A program made the position numbers and the translations under genes. From Pseudomonas orientalis (GTDB lineage: Bacteria > Pseudomonadota > Gammaproteobacteria > Pseudomonadales > Pseudomonadaceae), in the NCBI RefSeq assembly GCF_022807995.1, contig NZ_CP094351.1:1457001-1521000 (forward strand): 64,000 bases of DNA, written 5' to 3'. The notes under the pieces are model-generated. The model did not search any database. It was not told where the DNA came from and saw only the letters and a list, made by a program, of their open reading frames with translations. Below, piece by piece: positions 8,733-17,832 of the stretch. The number at the start of each line of letters is the position of its first letter. Position 1 is the first letter of the stretch.

Positions 8733-11030
8733 ATGATTCGCACGCTGCCTGCTCTTTTTGCCCTGCTGTTCGCCGCGCCGTTGATGGCCGCGCCGGCCGG
8801 GCAACAAACGCTGTTCAACTTCGTCCGGCCCGCTGATGTGGTCAAGGTGGCGACCCAGGACGCCAGCCTGCCGCAATACAACGCCGAGCAAACCCCGGAA
8901 GGCGAGGTGCTGCGCCGCATCACCTTCAACCCGGCGGCCGAACCAAGCCTGGTGCTCAGTCCGCAAACCGGCGTGTGGGACTGGTCGCAGTCGGGCGCCA
9001 TGAGCCTGCGTATCCAAAGCGCCATGAACTGGGCGTTGACCCTCTACGTAAAAGTACAAAGTGCCGACGGCAAGACCCTGGTCAGTCGCATCGACCTGCC
9101 GGCCGGCCCGGCCCAGACCTTGCTGGTGCCACTGCAAGCCAGCTCGCCGCTGAGCCAGGGCATGAAGGCAGGCCCGCCGATGCCGATGACCGTGGACGGC
9201 CAGCGTGTGTTGCTGGCCGCCAGCGCCGGGGAAGTCGACCGCAGCCAAGTGGTGTCGGTGACGCTGTCGATGATCAAACCCGATGCCGCCCAAAGCATTC
9301 TGCTGGAGCGCTTTGGCGTGCAAGACAGCGAGCCGGTGATGAAGGCCGCCTACAGCGAACTGGTGGACGCTTACGGTCAGTCCACCCGCACGCGCTGGCC
9401 GGAAAAGGTCAGCAGCGACGAGCAGCTCAAGGTCGCGGCCGCCAAGGAGCAGCAACAACTGAAGGGGTGGCTTGCCGAGCGCGACAAATCCGCCCTGGAT
9501 CAGTACGGCGGCTGGAACAAAGGTCCGGCGTTCGACGCCAGCGGCTTCTTTCGCACTGAAAAGCGCGACGGTCGCTGGTACCTGGTCACGCCCCAAGGCC
9601 ATCCGTTCTACTCGCTGGGTGTCAACACCGTGGCTCCCGACAACAGCCAGACCTACGTGGCGGGGCGTGAGTGGATGTTTGCGGCGCTGCCCAAGGCCGG
9701 TGAACCCTTCGACAAGTATTACGGCAGCGGCGACAACCGTACCGGTAACGGCGCGGGCGAAGGGCGCGGTTTTGGCGCTGGGCGTTGGTACGATTTTTAT
9801 GGCGCCAACCTGCAGCGCACCTATGGCGGTGAGGGCTTCGACCAGAAACGCTGGGTGACCCACACCCTCGACCGCCTGCAAGCCTGGGGCTTCAACACCG
9901 TGGGTAACTGGAGCGATCCGGATCTGGCCACGGCCGACCGTGTGCCTTACACCCTGCCGCTGTCGATTGTGGGGGACTACGCCAGCATCAGCACCGGCAC
10001 CGACTGGTGGGGCGGCATGCCCGACCCGTTCGACCCGCGCTTCGCCATGGCCACTGAGCGCGCCGTGGCCATTGCCGCTCGCGATCATCGCGACGACCCG
10101 TGGCTGATCGGCTTCTTCGCCGACAACGAACTGGCCTGGGCCGGCCCTGGCAACGATGCAAAATCGCGCTATGCCCTGGCCTACGGCACCCTGCGCATGA
10201 CCACCGACGTACCGGCCAAGCGTGCCTTCCTCAAACAATTGCGCGACAAGTACCGCAATGAAGAAGGTCTGTCGAAAGCCTGGGGCATCCACCTGGCCGG
10301 TTGGGAGCTGATGGAAGACCCCGGCTTCGAGCCGCCGATGCCCAGCCCGGAACACCCGGAAATCGAGGCCGACTTCAAGTATTTCCAGCAGACCTTCGCC
10401 GATGCCTACTTCAAGACCATCTCCGACTCGCTGAAATGGCACGCGCCCAACCAGCTGCTGCTGGGCGGACGCTATGCCGTGAGCACCCCCGAAGCCGTGG
10501 CGTCCTGTGCACAGTATTGCGATGTGCTGAGCTTCAATATGTATACCCTCAAGCCTCAGGACGGTTATGACTTCGCCGCCCTGCGCGCACTCGACAAGCC
10601 GGTATTGATCACCGAATTCAACTTTGGCTCGACCGACCGTGGCCCATTCTGGGGCGGGGTGACGCAACTGGCCCGTGAAGAAGAGCGGGGCGCAGCCTAT
10701 GCCGCCTTCCTCAAGCAAGCCATGGCGGAGCCGTCGATTGTCGGCGTGCACTGGTTCCAGTACCTGGACCAGCCCGTGACCGGACGTCTGCTGGACGGTG
10801 AAAACGGTCACTTCGGCCTGGTTGGCATGACTGATGTACCCTTTCAGGGCTTTGTCGACAGCGTGCGTAAGAGCAACCTCGCGGCGGTCGACCAGTTGGG
10901 TAAGGAGGCCGAAAAAGCCAGGGCGGCCGGTGCGGCCCGCGAAAGCGAGGGTGGCCGCTCGGGCCAGGCGGGCAAAGGTGCGGGCCAGGGCTCCGGGCAT
11001 GCCGGGGGGCACTCTGGAAATGGTCATTGA
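8733..11030 (+). CDS. exported clan GH-A glycoside hydrolase (GH42/GH50-like)
   Basis: 765 residues from ATG 8733; residues 1-20 (MIRTLPALFALLFAAPLMAA) are a signal peptide. The N-terminal 270 residues form a beta-rich accessory domain and residues 290-740 a TIM barrel. In the barrel, N-E466 (FFADNELAW) and E628 (LITEFNFGS) sit where clan GH-A enzymes place the acid/base and nucleophile. Barrel features (NTVGNWSDP, CDVLSFNMYTL) recall beta-agarase/beta-galactosidase families. The final 60 residues are Ala/Gly/Glu/His-rich and look unfolded. The substrate is probably an extracellular or self-made polysaccharide but cannot be named. ATG 8733 begins the signal peptide; the GGAG before it is a distant 12 bases. 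Confidence 0.75.
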   Translation: MIRTLPALFALLFAAPLMAAPAGQQTLFNFVRPADVVKVATQDASLPQYNAEQTPEGEVLRRITFNPAAEPSLVLSPQTGVWDWSQSGAMSLRIQSAMNWALTLYVKVQSADGKTLVSRIDLPAGPAQTLLVPLQASSPLSQGMKAGPPMPMTVDGQRVLLAASAGEVDRSQVVSVTLSMIKPDAAQSILLERFGVQDSEPVMKAAYSELVDAYGQSTRTRWPEKVSSDEQLKVAAAKEQQQLKGWLAERDKSALDQYGGWNKGPAFDASGFFRTEKRDGRWYLVTPQGHPFYSLGVNTVAPDNSQTYVAGREWMFAALPKAGEPFDKYYGSGDNRTGNGAGEGRGFGAGRWYDFYGANLQRTYGGEGFDQKRWVTHTLDRLQAWGFNTVGNWSDPDLATADRVPYTLPLSIVGDYASISTGTDWWGGMPDPFDPRFAMATERAVAIAARDHRDDPWLIGFFADNELAWAGPGNDAKSRYALAYGTLRMTTDVPAKRAFLKQLRDKYRNEEGLSKAWGIHLAGWELMEDPGFEPPMPSPEHPEIEADFKYFQQTFADAYFKTISDSLKWHAPNQLLLGGRYAVSTPEAVASCAQYCDVLSFNMYTLKPQDGYDFAALRALDKPVLITEFNFGSTDRGPFWGGVTQLAREEERGAAYAAFLKQAMAEPSIVGVHWFQYLDQPVTGRLLDGENGHFGLVGMTDVPFQGFVDSVRKSNLAAVDQLGKEAEKARAAGAARESEGGRSGQAGKGAGQGSGHAGGHSGNGH

Positions 11031-11113
11031 TTCGTCGTTGACGGGTTCACAAATCCTACAATGGCTGGAACAATGTCGGCCACTGTTCACGCTGTTTTCT
11101 TGAGGTCGTTCCG

Positions 11114-12259
11114 GTGCAGATTCAGGGTCATTATGAGCTCCAGTTCGAAGCGGTACGTGAAGCGTTTGCCGCATTGTTCGATGACCCTCAGGAGCGCGGC
11201 GCCGGGCTTTGCATCCAGGTCGGCGGCGAGACGGTCGTCGATCTGTGGGGCGGCACCGCCGATAAGGATGGCGCCGAAGCCTGGCACAGCGACACGATCG
11301 TCAATCTGTTCTCCTGCACCAAGACCTTCACGGCGGTCACCGCCCTGCAACTGGTGGCCGAGGGCAAACTGAAACTGGATGCGCCCGTGGCCGATTACTG
11401 GCCGGAATTTGCGGCTGCGGGCAAAGCGTCCATCACTTTGCGCCAGTTGCTCTGCCATCAGGCCGGGCTGCCGGCGATCCGCGAGATGCTGCCCACCGAA
11501 GCCTTGTACGACTGGCAACTGATGGTCGATACCCTGGCGGCCGAAGCACCGTGGTGGACACCCGGCGAGGGCCATGGCTACGAGGCGATCACCTATGGCT
11601 GGCTGGTCGGTGAACTGTTGCGCCGTGCCGATGGGCGCGGGCCTGGCGAGTCTATCGTGGCGCGGGTGGCGCGGCCGTTGGGGCTGGACTTCCACGTGGG
11701 CCTGGCCGACGAAGAGTTTTACCGCGTCGCCCATATTGCCCGCAGCAAAGGCAATATGGGCGATGCTGCGGCACAACGCTTACTTCAAGTAATGATGCGT
11801 GAACCCACGGCGATGACGACACGTGCATTTGCCAACCCGCCGTCTATTCTGACCAGCACTAATAAACCCGAATGGCGGCGTATGCAGCAACCCGCGGCAA
11901 ATGGTCACGGTAATGCACGGAGCCTGGCCGGGTTTTATAGTGGTTTATTGGACGGAAGTTTGCTGGAAAGCGATATGCTCGAACAATTGACTCGTGAACA
12001 CAGTATCGGACCGGATAAAACCTTATTGACCCAGACCCGTTTCGGCCTGGGTTGCATGTTGGATCAACCGGAGCTGCCCAATGCTACGTTCGGCCTTGGT
12101 CCGCGCGCATTCGGGCATCCGGGGGCAGGGGGCTCGGTAGGGTTTGCCGACCCTGAGCATGATGTAGCCTTCGGTTTTGTGACTAATACCCTGGGGCCCT
12201 ATGTACTTATGGACCCACGAGCTCAGAAGTTGGTCGGAATATTGGCCGGTTGTCTATAA
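11114..12259 (+). CDS. serine beta-lactamase-fold hydrolase (EstB-type)
   Basis: 381 residues, GTG start at 11114 with GAGG 8 bases before. Motifs: S67-C-T-K70 (SxxK nucleophile and base), Y161-G-W (YxN/YxW), and H335-P-G-A-G-G in place of the KTG triad. This set is typical of family VIII esterases and related penicillin-binding-like hydrolases rather than true class C beta-lactamases. No signal peptide is seen, so it is likely cytoplasmic. It stands alone between the GH-A gene and an OmpA-like lipoprotein gene. Substrate unknown; an esterase or amidase role is more likely than antibiotic resistance. Confidence 0.85.
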   Translation: MQIQGHYELQFEAVREAFAALFDDPQERGAGLCIQVGGETVVDLWGGTADKDGAEAWHSDTIVNLFSCTKTFTAVTALQLVAEGKLKLDAPVADYWPEFAAAGKASITLRQLLCHQAGLPAIREMLPTEALYDWQLMVDTLAAEAPWWTPGEGHGYEAITYGWLVGELLRRADGRGPGESIVARVARPLGLDFHVGLADEEFYRVAHIARSKGNMGDAAAQRLLQVMMREPTAMTTRAFANPPSILTSTNKPEWRRMQQPAANGHGNARSLAGFYSGLLDGSLLESDMLEQLTREHSIGPDKTLLTQTRFGLGCMLDQPELPNATFGLGPRAFGHPGAGGSVGFADPEHDVAFGFVTNTLGPYVLMDPRAQKLVGILAGCL

Positions 12260-12401
12260 ACCCCTTGCTGTTTCACAATTTTTTGTTACAAAGGCACGTA
12301 TAAGAAGACGCTGAACGCAATGATGTAACTTCAATGTTCTTTAAGCGTCTGGTTAACGGGGCATCTGGCCCCCTGGTTTTTTCTCATTTTGTGGATATCT
12401 C

Positions 12402-13544
12402 ATGTTATCGAACAAGTCCTTGGCACTGGCGCTGTGCCTCACTATTACCGGCTGTGCACAAACTCCACAAAATGATGCCGAAGGCGGGCACTGGTGGTCA
12501 TTTGGATCAGATAAGGCTGCTACCAAGGACGCAGTGACCCAGACCGACGCCAAGCCGGATACCAAGCCCGCTGCCGATGCCAAGCCTGTGGCGCCGGTCG
12601 CCGCTGCTCCTGCTTCTGCTCCGATAGCCAAGGCCGATACCGGCTTCAATTGGTGGCCATTCTCCGCCAAGAGCGCCGACGAAAAGGCCGCCGAGGCCAA
12701 GGCCGACCTGAAAGCCGACCTCCAGGCCGCCACCCCGGCTCCCGTGACCAAGACCGACACCGAAGCCCACTGGTGGTGGCCGTTCGATACCAAACCCAAG
12801 CCGCTGGCCAAGGTCGACGTGACCAACGTGCAGATGCCTGATCCGAAAGTCACCCAGGCCTGGTTGGACGATTATGAGCCGCGCCTGCGTGCCGCCATCA
12901 AGGACAGCAACCTGCAATTGGAACGCCGCGACAACGTACTGGTGGTGATTGCCCCGGTAGATGGTTCCTACAACCCGAAACGCCCGGCGATGCTGCTGCC
13001 GGTGACCCTCGGCCCGTTCACTCGCGTCGCCAAGGCCGTTGAAGCGGACCCCAAGACCGCCGTACTGGTGCTGGGCCATGTTGATGCCACCGGCAGCGCT
13101 CCGGCCAGCCAGGCTCTGAGCAAGGAGCGCGCGCAGTCGATCGCTTCGATTTTCAGCCTCAGCGGTTTGAAGCAGGACCGCCTGATGCTGCGTGGCATGG
13201 GCGATCTGATGCCGCGTGCCGCCAATGACAGTTCCCAGGGCCGTGCGCTGAATCGCCGCATGGAAATCATGTTCACTCAGCGTACAACTATGTTGGCGCT
13301 GCTGAGCCAGTACAACTCGGGCAAGACCCCGCCTGTGGCTGAAATGGTCGCCGTGCAGGATGTTCCCGCACCGGCCCCGGCGGCAAAAGCCCCGGCGAAG
13401 AAAGCGCCAGCCAAGAAAGCCGCCGCCAAGCCGGCCGCCAAGTCAGCCGCTAAAAAGGCCCCGGCCAAACCGGCTGCGAAGAAACCGGCTCCGGCCAAAG
13501 CCAAGGCTGCTGCACCGGCGAGCAACGACCAGGCGAAAAACTGA
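12402..13544 (+). CDS. OmpA-like lipoprotein with WWxF repeats and Lys/Ala tail
   Basis: 380 residues. Lipobox I15-T16-G17-C18. Residues 28-130 are a low-complexity Ala/Lys/Asp linker interrupted by three aromatic motifs: HWWSF (30-34), NWWPF (83-87) and HWWWPF (123-128). Residues about 165-305 form an OmpA/MotB peptidoglycan-binding domain (VLVLGHVDATGSAPASQALS; LMLRGMGDLMPRAAN...GRALNRRMEI). The last 55 residues are an AKKAPAKKAAAKPA-type tail, strongly basic. It probably tethers the outer membrane to the cell wall. The tail resembles histone-like low-complexity tails by composition only. It is followed 27 bases later by pdxH. Confidence 0.8.
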   Translation: MLSNKSLALALCLTITGCAQTPQNDAEGGHWWSFGSDKAATKDAVTQTDAKPDTKPAADAKPVAPVAAAPASAPIAKADTGFNWWPFSAKSADEKAAEAKADLKADLQAATPAPVTKTDTEAHWWWPFDTKPKPLAKVDVTNVQMPDPKVTQAWLDDYEPRLRAAIKDSNLQLERRDNVLVVIAPVDGSYNPKRPAMLLPVTLGPFTRVAKAVEADPKTAVLVLGHVDATGSAPASQALSKERAQSIASIFSLSGLKQDRLMLRGMGDLMPRAANDSSQGRALNRRMEIMFTQRTTMLALLSQYNSGKTPPVAEMVAVQDVPAPAPAAKAPAKKAPAKKAAAKPAAKSAAKKAPAKPAAKKPAPAKAKAAAPASNDQAKN

Positions 13545-13571
13545 TCCGTTGAACCACAAGGATAAAGCCGC

Positions 13572-14219
13572 ATGACCCAGGCACTGGCCGATATGCGCCG
13601 TGACTACACACGGGACGGTTTGAGCGAGGCCCAGGCCCCGGACGAACCGTTTGCCTTGTTTCACCAGTGGTTCGCCGATGCGGTGAAAACCGAGCAGGCA
13701 CCGGTGGAGGCCAATGCCATGACGCTGGCCACCGTCGACCAGGATGGTCGGCCGCACTGTCGCATCCTGTTGCTCAAGGGCCTGGATGCGCAGGGCTTTA
13801 CCTTCTTTACCAACTATCAGAGCGCCAAGGGTGAACAACTGGCGGCGCGGCCGTTCGCGGCCATGACCTTTTTCTGGCCGACCCTCGAGCGCCAGGTGCG
13901 TATTGAGGGGCGCGTGGTCAAGGTCACGCCTGAAGAGTCGGACGCCTATTATCAGGTGCGTCCCCTGGGCAGCCGCCTGGGGGCGTGGGCATCGCCGCAG
14001 AGCAAGGTCATTCGCGATCGCGAAGAACTGCAGCAGTTGCTCAAGGCCACTGAACAACGTTTCAGCGACACCCAGCCCGATTGCCCCGAGCATTGGGGAG
14101 GCTACCGTTTGTTGCCGGAGCGCATCGAGTTCTGGCAAGGCCGCGCCAGCCGCCTGCATGATCGCCTCAACTATCGGCTGCAAGCGGGCCAATGGACGCG
14201 CGAGCGTCTTGCGCCCTGA
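13572..14219 (+). CDS. pdxH: pyridoxamine 5'-phosphate oxidase
   Basis: 215 residues, the normal family length. The enzyme oxidises pyridoxamine or pyridoxine 5'-phosphate to PLP using FMN, the final step of vitamin B6 synthesis and salvage. Family motifs: [48 protein letters not shown], and the C-terminal [11 protein letters not shown]. An AAGGATAAAG site precedes the ATG. It lies 27 bases after the lipoprotein gene. Beyond the stop, 14260-14290 contains a CGCCGAA/TTTCGGCG hairpin followed by TTTT, a possible terminator. Confidence 0.95.
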   Translation: MTQALADMRRDYTRDGLSEAQAPDEPFALFHQWFADAVKTEQAPVEANAMTLATVDQDGRPHCRILLLKGLDAQGFTFFTNYQSAKGEQLAARPFAAMTFFWPTLERQVRIEGRVVKVTPEESDAYYQVRPLGSRLGAWASPQSKVIRDREELQQLLKATEQRFSDTQPDCPEHWGGYRLLPERIEFWQGRASRLHDRLNYRLQAGQWTRERLAP

Positions 14220-14475
14220 GCGCCTCCTTTCGTCATCTCATCTGAATCATGCCCTGGGCGCCGAAGTCTTTATGTACGAGATTTCGGCGTTTTCGGCTGT
14301 ATGACTACACTGATCAACCAGGCTATGGCATGGTGCGGCTTAGCTACCGCTCGTCGAGTCCTGTGGTGCCTACAGTCTGTACTCAGGCTGAATGAAAGCA
14401 CTTTTCTGCCTGGCTTGCCGTGACAGGCGCCAAGCCGCAGCGTTTAATGAATACCTGTCCTTTGGAGTTGATGCT

Positions 14476-14940
14476 ATGCGTAAGTCCGTTTTACTAGTTG
14501 CCTGCTTTACTACCCTGTCTTTGCTGCTGGGTGGCTGCGCCTCGAGTCTGACCGGCGACTCGTACTCCCGTGACGAGGCGCGTCGCGTGCAGACCGTTCG
14601 CATGGGCACCATTGAATCCCTGCGTCCGGTGAAAATCGAAGGCACCAAAACCCCAATCGGCGGTGCGGCCGGTGCAGTCATCGGCGGCGTTGGCGGCAGC
14701 GCCATCGGCGGCGGCCGTGGCAGCATCGTCACCGCTGTGATCGGCGCGGTAGCCGGTGGCCTGCTGGGCTCGGCCACCGAAGAGGGCCTGACCCGCACCC
14801 AGGGCGTGGAAATCACCGTTCGCGAAGACGACGGCAGCATGCGCGCCTACGTACAAGCCGTGCAGGAAAATGAGATCTTCCGCATTGGCGACCGCGTACG
14901 CATCATGACGGTTGACGGTACCAGCCGCGTTACCCGCTAA
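14476..14940 (+). CDS. glycine-zipper outer membrane lipoprotein (SlyB/Pcp type)
   Basis: 154 residues. Lipobox L18-G19-G20-C21. Then comes a glycine-zipper membrane segment (GGAAGAVIGGVGGSAIGGGRGS...GAVAGGLLG, here interrupted) and a C-terminal domain ending in the basic, beta-rich GDRVRIMTVDGTSRVTR, as in SlyB and PAL cross-reacting lipoproteins. ATG 14476 is favoured by GGAG 8 bases upstream; 84 bases of earlier in-frame sequence lack a signal. It is monocistronic, with its own 256-base upstream region and a strong terminator. Confidence 0.88.
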   Translation: MRKSVLLVACFTTLSLLLGGCASSLTGDSYSRDEARRVQTVRMGTIESLRPVKIEGTKTPIGGAAGAVIGGVGGSAIGGGRGSIVTAVIGAVAGGLLGSATEEGLTRTQGVEITVREDDGSMRAYVQAVQENEIFRIGDRVRIMTVDGTSRVTR

Positions 14941-14960
14941 GCGGTCAGCGAAACGCAAAG

Positions 14961-14996
14961 AAAAACCCCAACCGGGTGACTGGTTGGGGTTTTTTG
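14961..14996 (+). terminator. rho-independent terminator of the SlyB-type gene
   Basis: Stem AACCCCAACC / GGTTGGGGTT with a short loop followed by TTTTTTG, 24 bases after the stop codon. Confidence 0.9.
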
Positions 14997-15045
14997 TTTG
15001 ATAGGCCATGAGCTTGTCGTTTAGAAAGAACTTAATCGCACATAA

Positions 15046-15077
15046 TAAAAAACCGCCTTAGTAGGGCGGTTTTTTAT
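15046..15077. terminator. bidirectional terminator
   Basis: Stem AAAACCGCC / GGCGGTTTT with loop TTAGTA and T-runs on both strands. It could stop leftward nhaA transcription (150 bases beyond its stop) or back up the previous terminator. The stretch 15080-15227 holds no gene I can recognise. Confidence 0.75.
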
Positions 15078-15227
15078 TGCAAACCCACTTTGGCAAGGGC
15101 TTGCGGTCTCACGGGAGCACTGACGTGTTCACGATACTACTGCTTTTTCAGCGCGCAGAGCAAGGCTTGAGGATCAGTGGTTCTCATGGATGTAATGATC
15201 TTTTTTGGTGTTTGGCTATCACCTAAA

Positions 15228-16412
15228 CTAGGAAATGACGGCTTTCTTGCGACTCGCCATCGCCGTTACCGCATAACCAATAAACGCCGCCAATATCGAC
15301 CCGGTCAGAATCCCCATGCGATCCTCGCCGGCAAACTCGCTGACACCCGGTACGAAGGCCAGTGAGCCGACAAACAGGCTCATGGTAAAGCCGATACCAC
15401 ACAGAATCGCTACCCCCAGCACCTGGCCCCAGTTCGCGCCGCTGGGCAGTGAGGCGATGCCGGTCTTGATGGCCAGCCAGGTCAGGCCGAACACACCGAT
15501 GGTCTTGCCGATCAACAGGCCGGCGGCGATGCCCATGGGTACGTGATGGGTAAAGCTTTCGAGGCTGACGCCGGTGAGGGACACCCCGGCGTTGGCAAAC
15601 GCGAACAGCGGCAGGATGGCGTAGGCCACCCACGGGTGCAGGGCGTGTTCCAGGGTCAGCAAGGGCGAGGTCTCGGCATTGCGGGTGCGCAATGGAATGC
15701 AGAACGCCAGGGTCACGCCGGCCAGGGTGGCATGCACGCCGCTCTTGAGCACGCACACCCACAGGATCAGGCCGATGATCATGTACGGCCCGAGTTTGAC
15801 CACACCCAGGCGATTCATCGCAATCAAGGCGATCAAGCAGGCCGCTGCGCCCGCCAGGGATGCCCCGGACAGGTCGGCGGAATAGAACAGCGCAATGACG
15901 ATGATGGCGCCCAGGTCGTCAATGATTGCCAGGGTCATCAGGAACAGTTTCAACGACACGGGTACACGCTTGCCCAGCAGCGCCAGCACGCCCAGCGCAA
16001 AGGCGATATCCGTGGCCATCGGGATCGCCCAACCGGCGAGGGCCGCAGGGTTGTCCTTGTTCAACGCCCAGTAGATGAGCGCGGGCACGACCATGCCGCC
16101 GATAGCCGCTGCGCCCGGAAGCACCACCTGCGACGGTTTGGACAGGTGCCCATCGAGCAGCTCGCGCTTGACCTCGAGGCCGATCAGCAGGAAAAACAAT
16201 GCCATCAGGCCGTCATTGATCCACAGCAGGGCGGGCTTGGCGATCTGCAGCGCGCCAACCTGGGCCACCACGGGCGTGTCGAGAAAGGCGCCGTACAGGT
16301 GTGACAACGGTGAGTTGTTGATGATCAGCGCCAAGGCGGCTGCGGCGATCAACAACAGGCCACTGGCGGCTTCCAGCTGGAAAAAACGGGTAAAAGTGCT
16401 ACGCAGAGGCAA
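15228..16412 (-). CDS. nhaA: Na+/H+ antiporter NhaA
   Basis: 394 residues, about 12 membrane helices. Key residues are present: T134-D135 (ATDIAFALG) and the ion-binding pair D165-D166 ([10 protein letters not shown]), equivalent to D133 and D163/D164 of E. coli NhaA. It exports Na+ (and Li+) in exchange for two protons across the inner membrane, giving salt and alkaline pH tolerance. It is a single gene, divergent from the PLP enzyme gene. The 216-base gap between them contains CTTATTTGTTATAAG (16490-16504), a near-palindrome that may be an operator; no NhaR-type regulator is adjacent. Confidence 0.95.
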   Translation of the reverse strand: MPLRSTFTRFFQLEAASGLLLIAAAALALIINNSPLSHLYGAFLDTPVVAQVGALQIAKPALLWINDGLMALFFLLIGLEVKRELLDGHLSKPSQVVLPGAAAIGGMVVPALIYWALNKDNPAALAGWAIPMATDIAFALGVLALLGKRVPVSLKLFLMTLAIIDDLGAIIVIALFYSADLSGASLAGAAACLIALIAMNRLGVVKLGPYMIIGLILWVCVLKSGVHATLAGVTLAFCIPLRTRNAETSPLLTLEHALHPWVAYAILPLFAFANAGVSLTGVSLESFTHHVPMGIAAGLLIGKTIGVFGLTWLAIKTGIASLPSGANWGQVLGVAILCGIGFTMSLFVGSLAFVPGVSEFAGEDRMGILTGSILAAFIGYAVTAMASRKKAVIS

Positions 16413-16628
16413 GGGATGCTCTCCAATCCAGGTTCAATAGGTGGGTACCCTAACCCGTACCGTTAGTTGTTAAAACAAAAGTTATATTCTTATTTGTTAT
16501 AAGCGTCAGGTAGAGCCGGCGTTGCGTCTAAGCCTAGCAATTGTGTGTCCAATTGAGTCGTTACTGTATCTGTGTGCAGTGTAGGAAACCCCCTAATATC
16601 GGGCCGAAATCCTTAGAGAAGTCTCATC

Positions 16629-17723
16629 ATGAGCGACCACCGTCCCTGGGCCCGCGAAGCCATACGTATCATTGAATCGGATTTCCAGCGCAGCGCCGAC
16701 ACCCACCTGATCCCTTTGCCGTTGCCGGGCTTGCCGGGTATCGAGCTGTATTTCAAGGACGAGTCCAGCCACCCGACCGGCAGCCTGAAGCACCGGCTGG
16801 CGCGTTCCCTGTTCCTGTATGCGTTGTGCAACGGCTGGCTGAAGCCCGGTGCACCCGTGATCGAGGCTTCCAGCGGTTCGACGGCCATCTCCGAAGCGTA
16901 TTTCGCGCGCCTGCTTGGCCTGCCGTTCATTGCCGTGATGCCCGCCACCACCTCCCAGGAAAAGATCGCCCAGATTGCCTTTTATGGCGGCAAGAGCCAC
17001 CTGGTGCAGGACCCTACGCAGATTTATGCCGAGTCCGAACGCCTGGCGCAGGAGGGCGGCGGCCACTTCATGGACCAGTTCACCTACGCCGAGCGCGCCA
17101 CCGACTGGCGCGCGAACAACAACATTGCCGAGTCGATCTTCCAGCAGTTGCGTTTCGAACAGCATCCGGAGCCGAGTTGGCTGATTTCCAGCCCAGGCAC
17201 CGGCGGCACTACCGCGACCCTGGGACGCTATGTGCGCTATCGCCAGCATTGCACCCGTGTGCTGTGTGCCGATGCCGAACGTTCGGTGTTTTTCGATTAT
17301 TACCTGAGCGGCGACGCCAGCCTGCGCCTGGATTGTGGTTCACGGATCGAAGGGATCGGCCGGCCACGGGTCGAAGCCTCGTTTTTGCCGGCGGTGATCG
17401 ATGCGATGGTCAAGGTGCCGGACGCGCTGTCCCTGGCGGCCATGCATTACCTGGCCGAGCGGTTGGGCCGGCGTGTGGGAGGCTCCAGCGGGACGAACCT
17501 AATCGGTGCGCTGGTGGCTGCGCAACAGATGAAAGCGGCGGGGGAGTCGGGGTCAATCGTGGCGATTCTATGCGATGGGGGAGAGCGCTATGCCACCACT
17601 TACTATGATCAGGCGTGGCTGGCGGGGCAGGGGTATGCATTGGAAGGCCTGATCGCCGCAGTTGCAGCGAGTGTCGAGCGCGGTGATGCGCTACCCGACA
17701 CTGTCCTGCGCGCCAATATCTGA
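16629..17723 (+). CDS. PLP-dependent cysteine synthase/desulfhydrase-like enzyme
   Basis: 364-residue fold-type II PLP enzyme. The PLP lysine is K54 in HPTGSLKHR. A substrate loop EASSGSTAIS lies at about 79-88, and the phosphate-binding glycine loop SPGTGGTTA at about 188-196. The SLKHR form and the extended C-terminus set it apart from CysK/CysM and resemble L-cysteine desulfhydrase-like (Cds1) proteins. No CBS domain. Likely reaction: beta-elimination or replacement at cysteine or serine, but specificity cannot be decided here. It is monocistronic, and a REP doublet begins 15 bases after its stop. Confidence 0.8.
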   Translation: MSDHRPWAREAIRIIESDFQRSADTHLIPLPLPGLPGIELYFKDESSHPTGSLKHRLARSLFLYALCNGWLKPGAPVIEASSGSTAISEAYFARLLGLPFIAVMPATTSQEKIAQIAFYGGKSHLVQDPTQIYAESERLAQEGGGHFMDQFTYAERATDWRANNNIAESIFQQLRFEQHPEPSWLISSPGTGGTTATLGRYVRYRQHCTRVLCADAERSVFFDYYLSGDASLRLDCGSRIEGIGRPRVEASFLPAVIDAMVKVPDALSLAAMHYLAERLGRRVGGSSGTNLIGALVAAQQMKAAGESGSIVAILCDGGERYATTYYDQAWLAGQGYALEGLIAAVAASVERGDALPDTVLRANI

Positions 17724-17737
17724 CGCACCACAAACCA

Positions 17738-17829
17738 AATGTGGGAGGGGGCTTGCCCCCGATTGCTGTGTGTCAGTCCAAGAGGCTCCGACTGAATCAC
17801 TGCTATCGGGGCAAGCCCCCTTCCACATG
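17738..17829. repeat. REP doublet (REPIN), GTGGGAGG family
   Basis: Inverted pair, GTGGG ends outward, in the 109-base gap between two convergent genes; its right edge is 4 bases from the stop of the FAD oxidoreductase. The right copy is degenerate (one G lost, CCCCCTTCC in place of CCCCCTCCC). Confidence 0.9.
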
Positions 17830-17832
17830 TTC

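Noticed and set aside
6494..9025. Long open frame antisense to dinG
   Set aside because: It follows the codon pattern of dinG in mirror frame and has no domain; a side effect of high GC.
8703..11174. Long open frame antisense to the GH-A gene
   Set aside because: No recognisable product; dominated by mirrored high-GC codons.
11114..12259. True class C beta-lactamase
   Set aside because: HPGAGG replaces KTG and no signal peptide; better as family VIII-type esterase.
15080..15227. Possible small RNA between two terminators and nhaA
   Set aside because: No promoter or conserved structure seen by eye.
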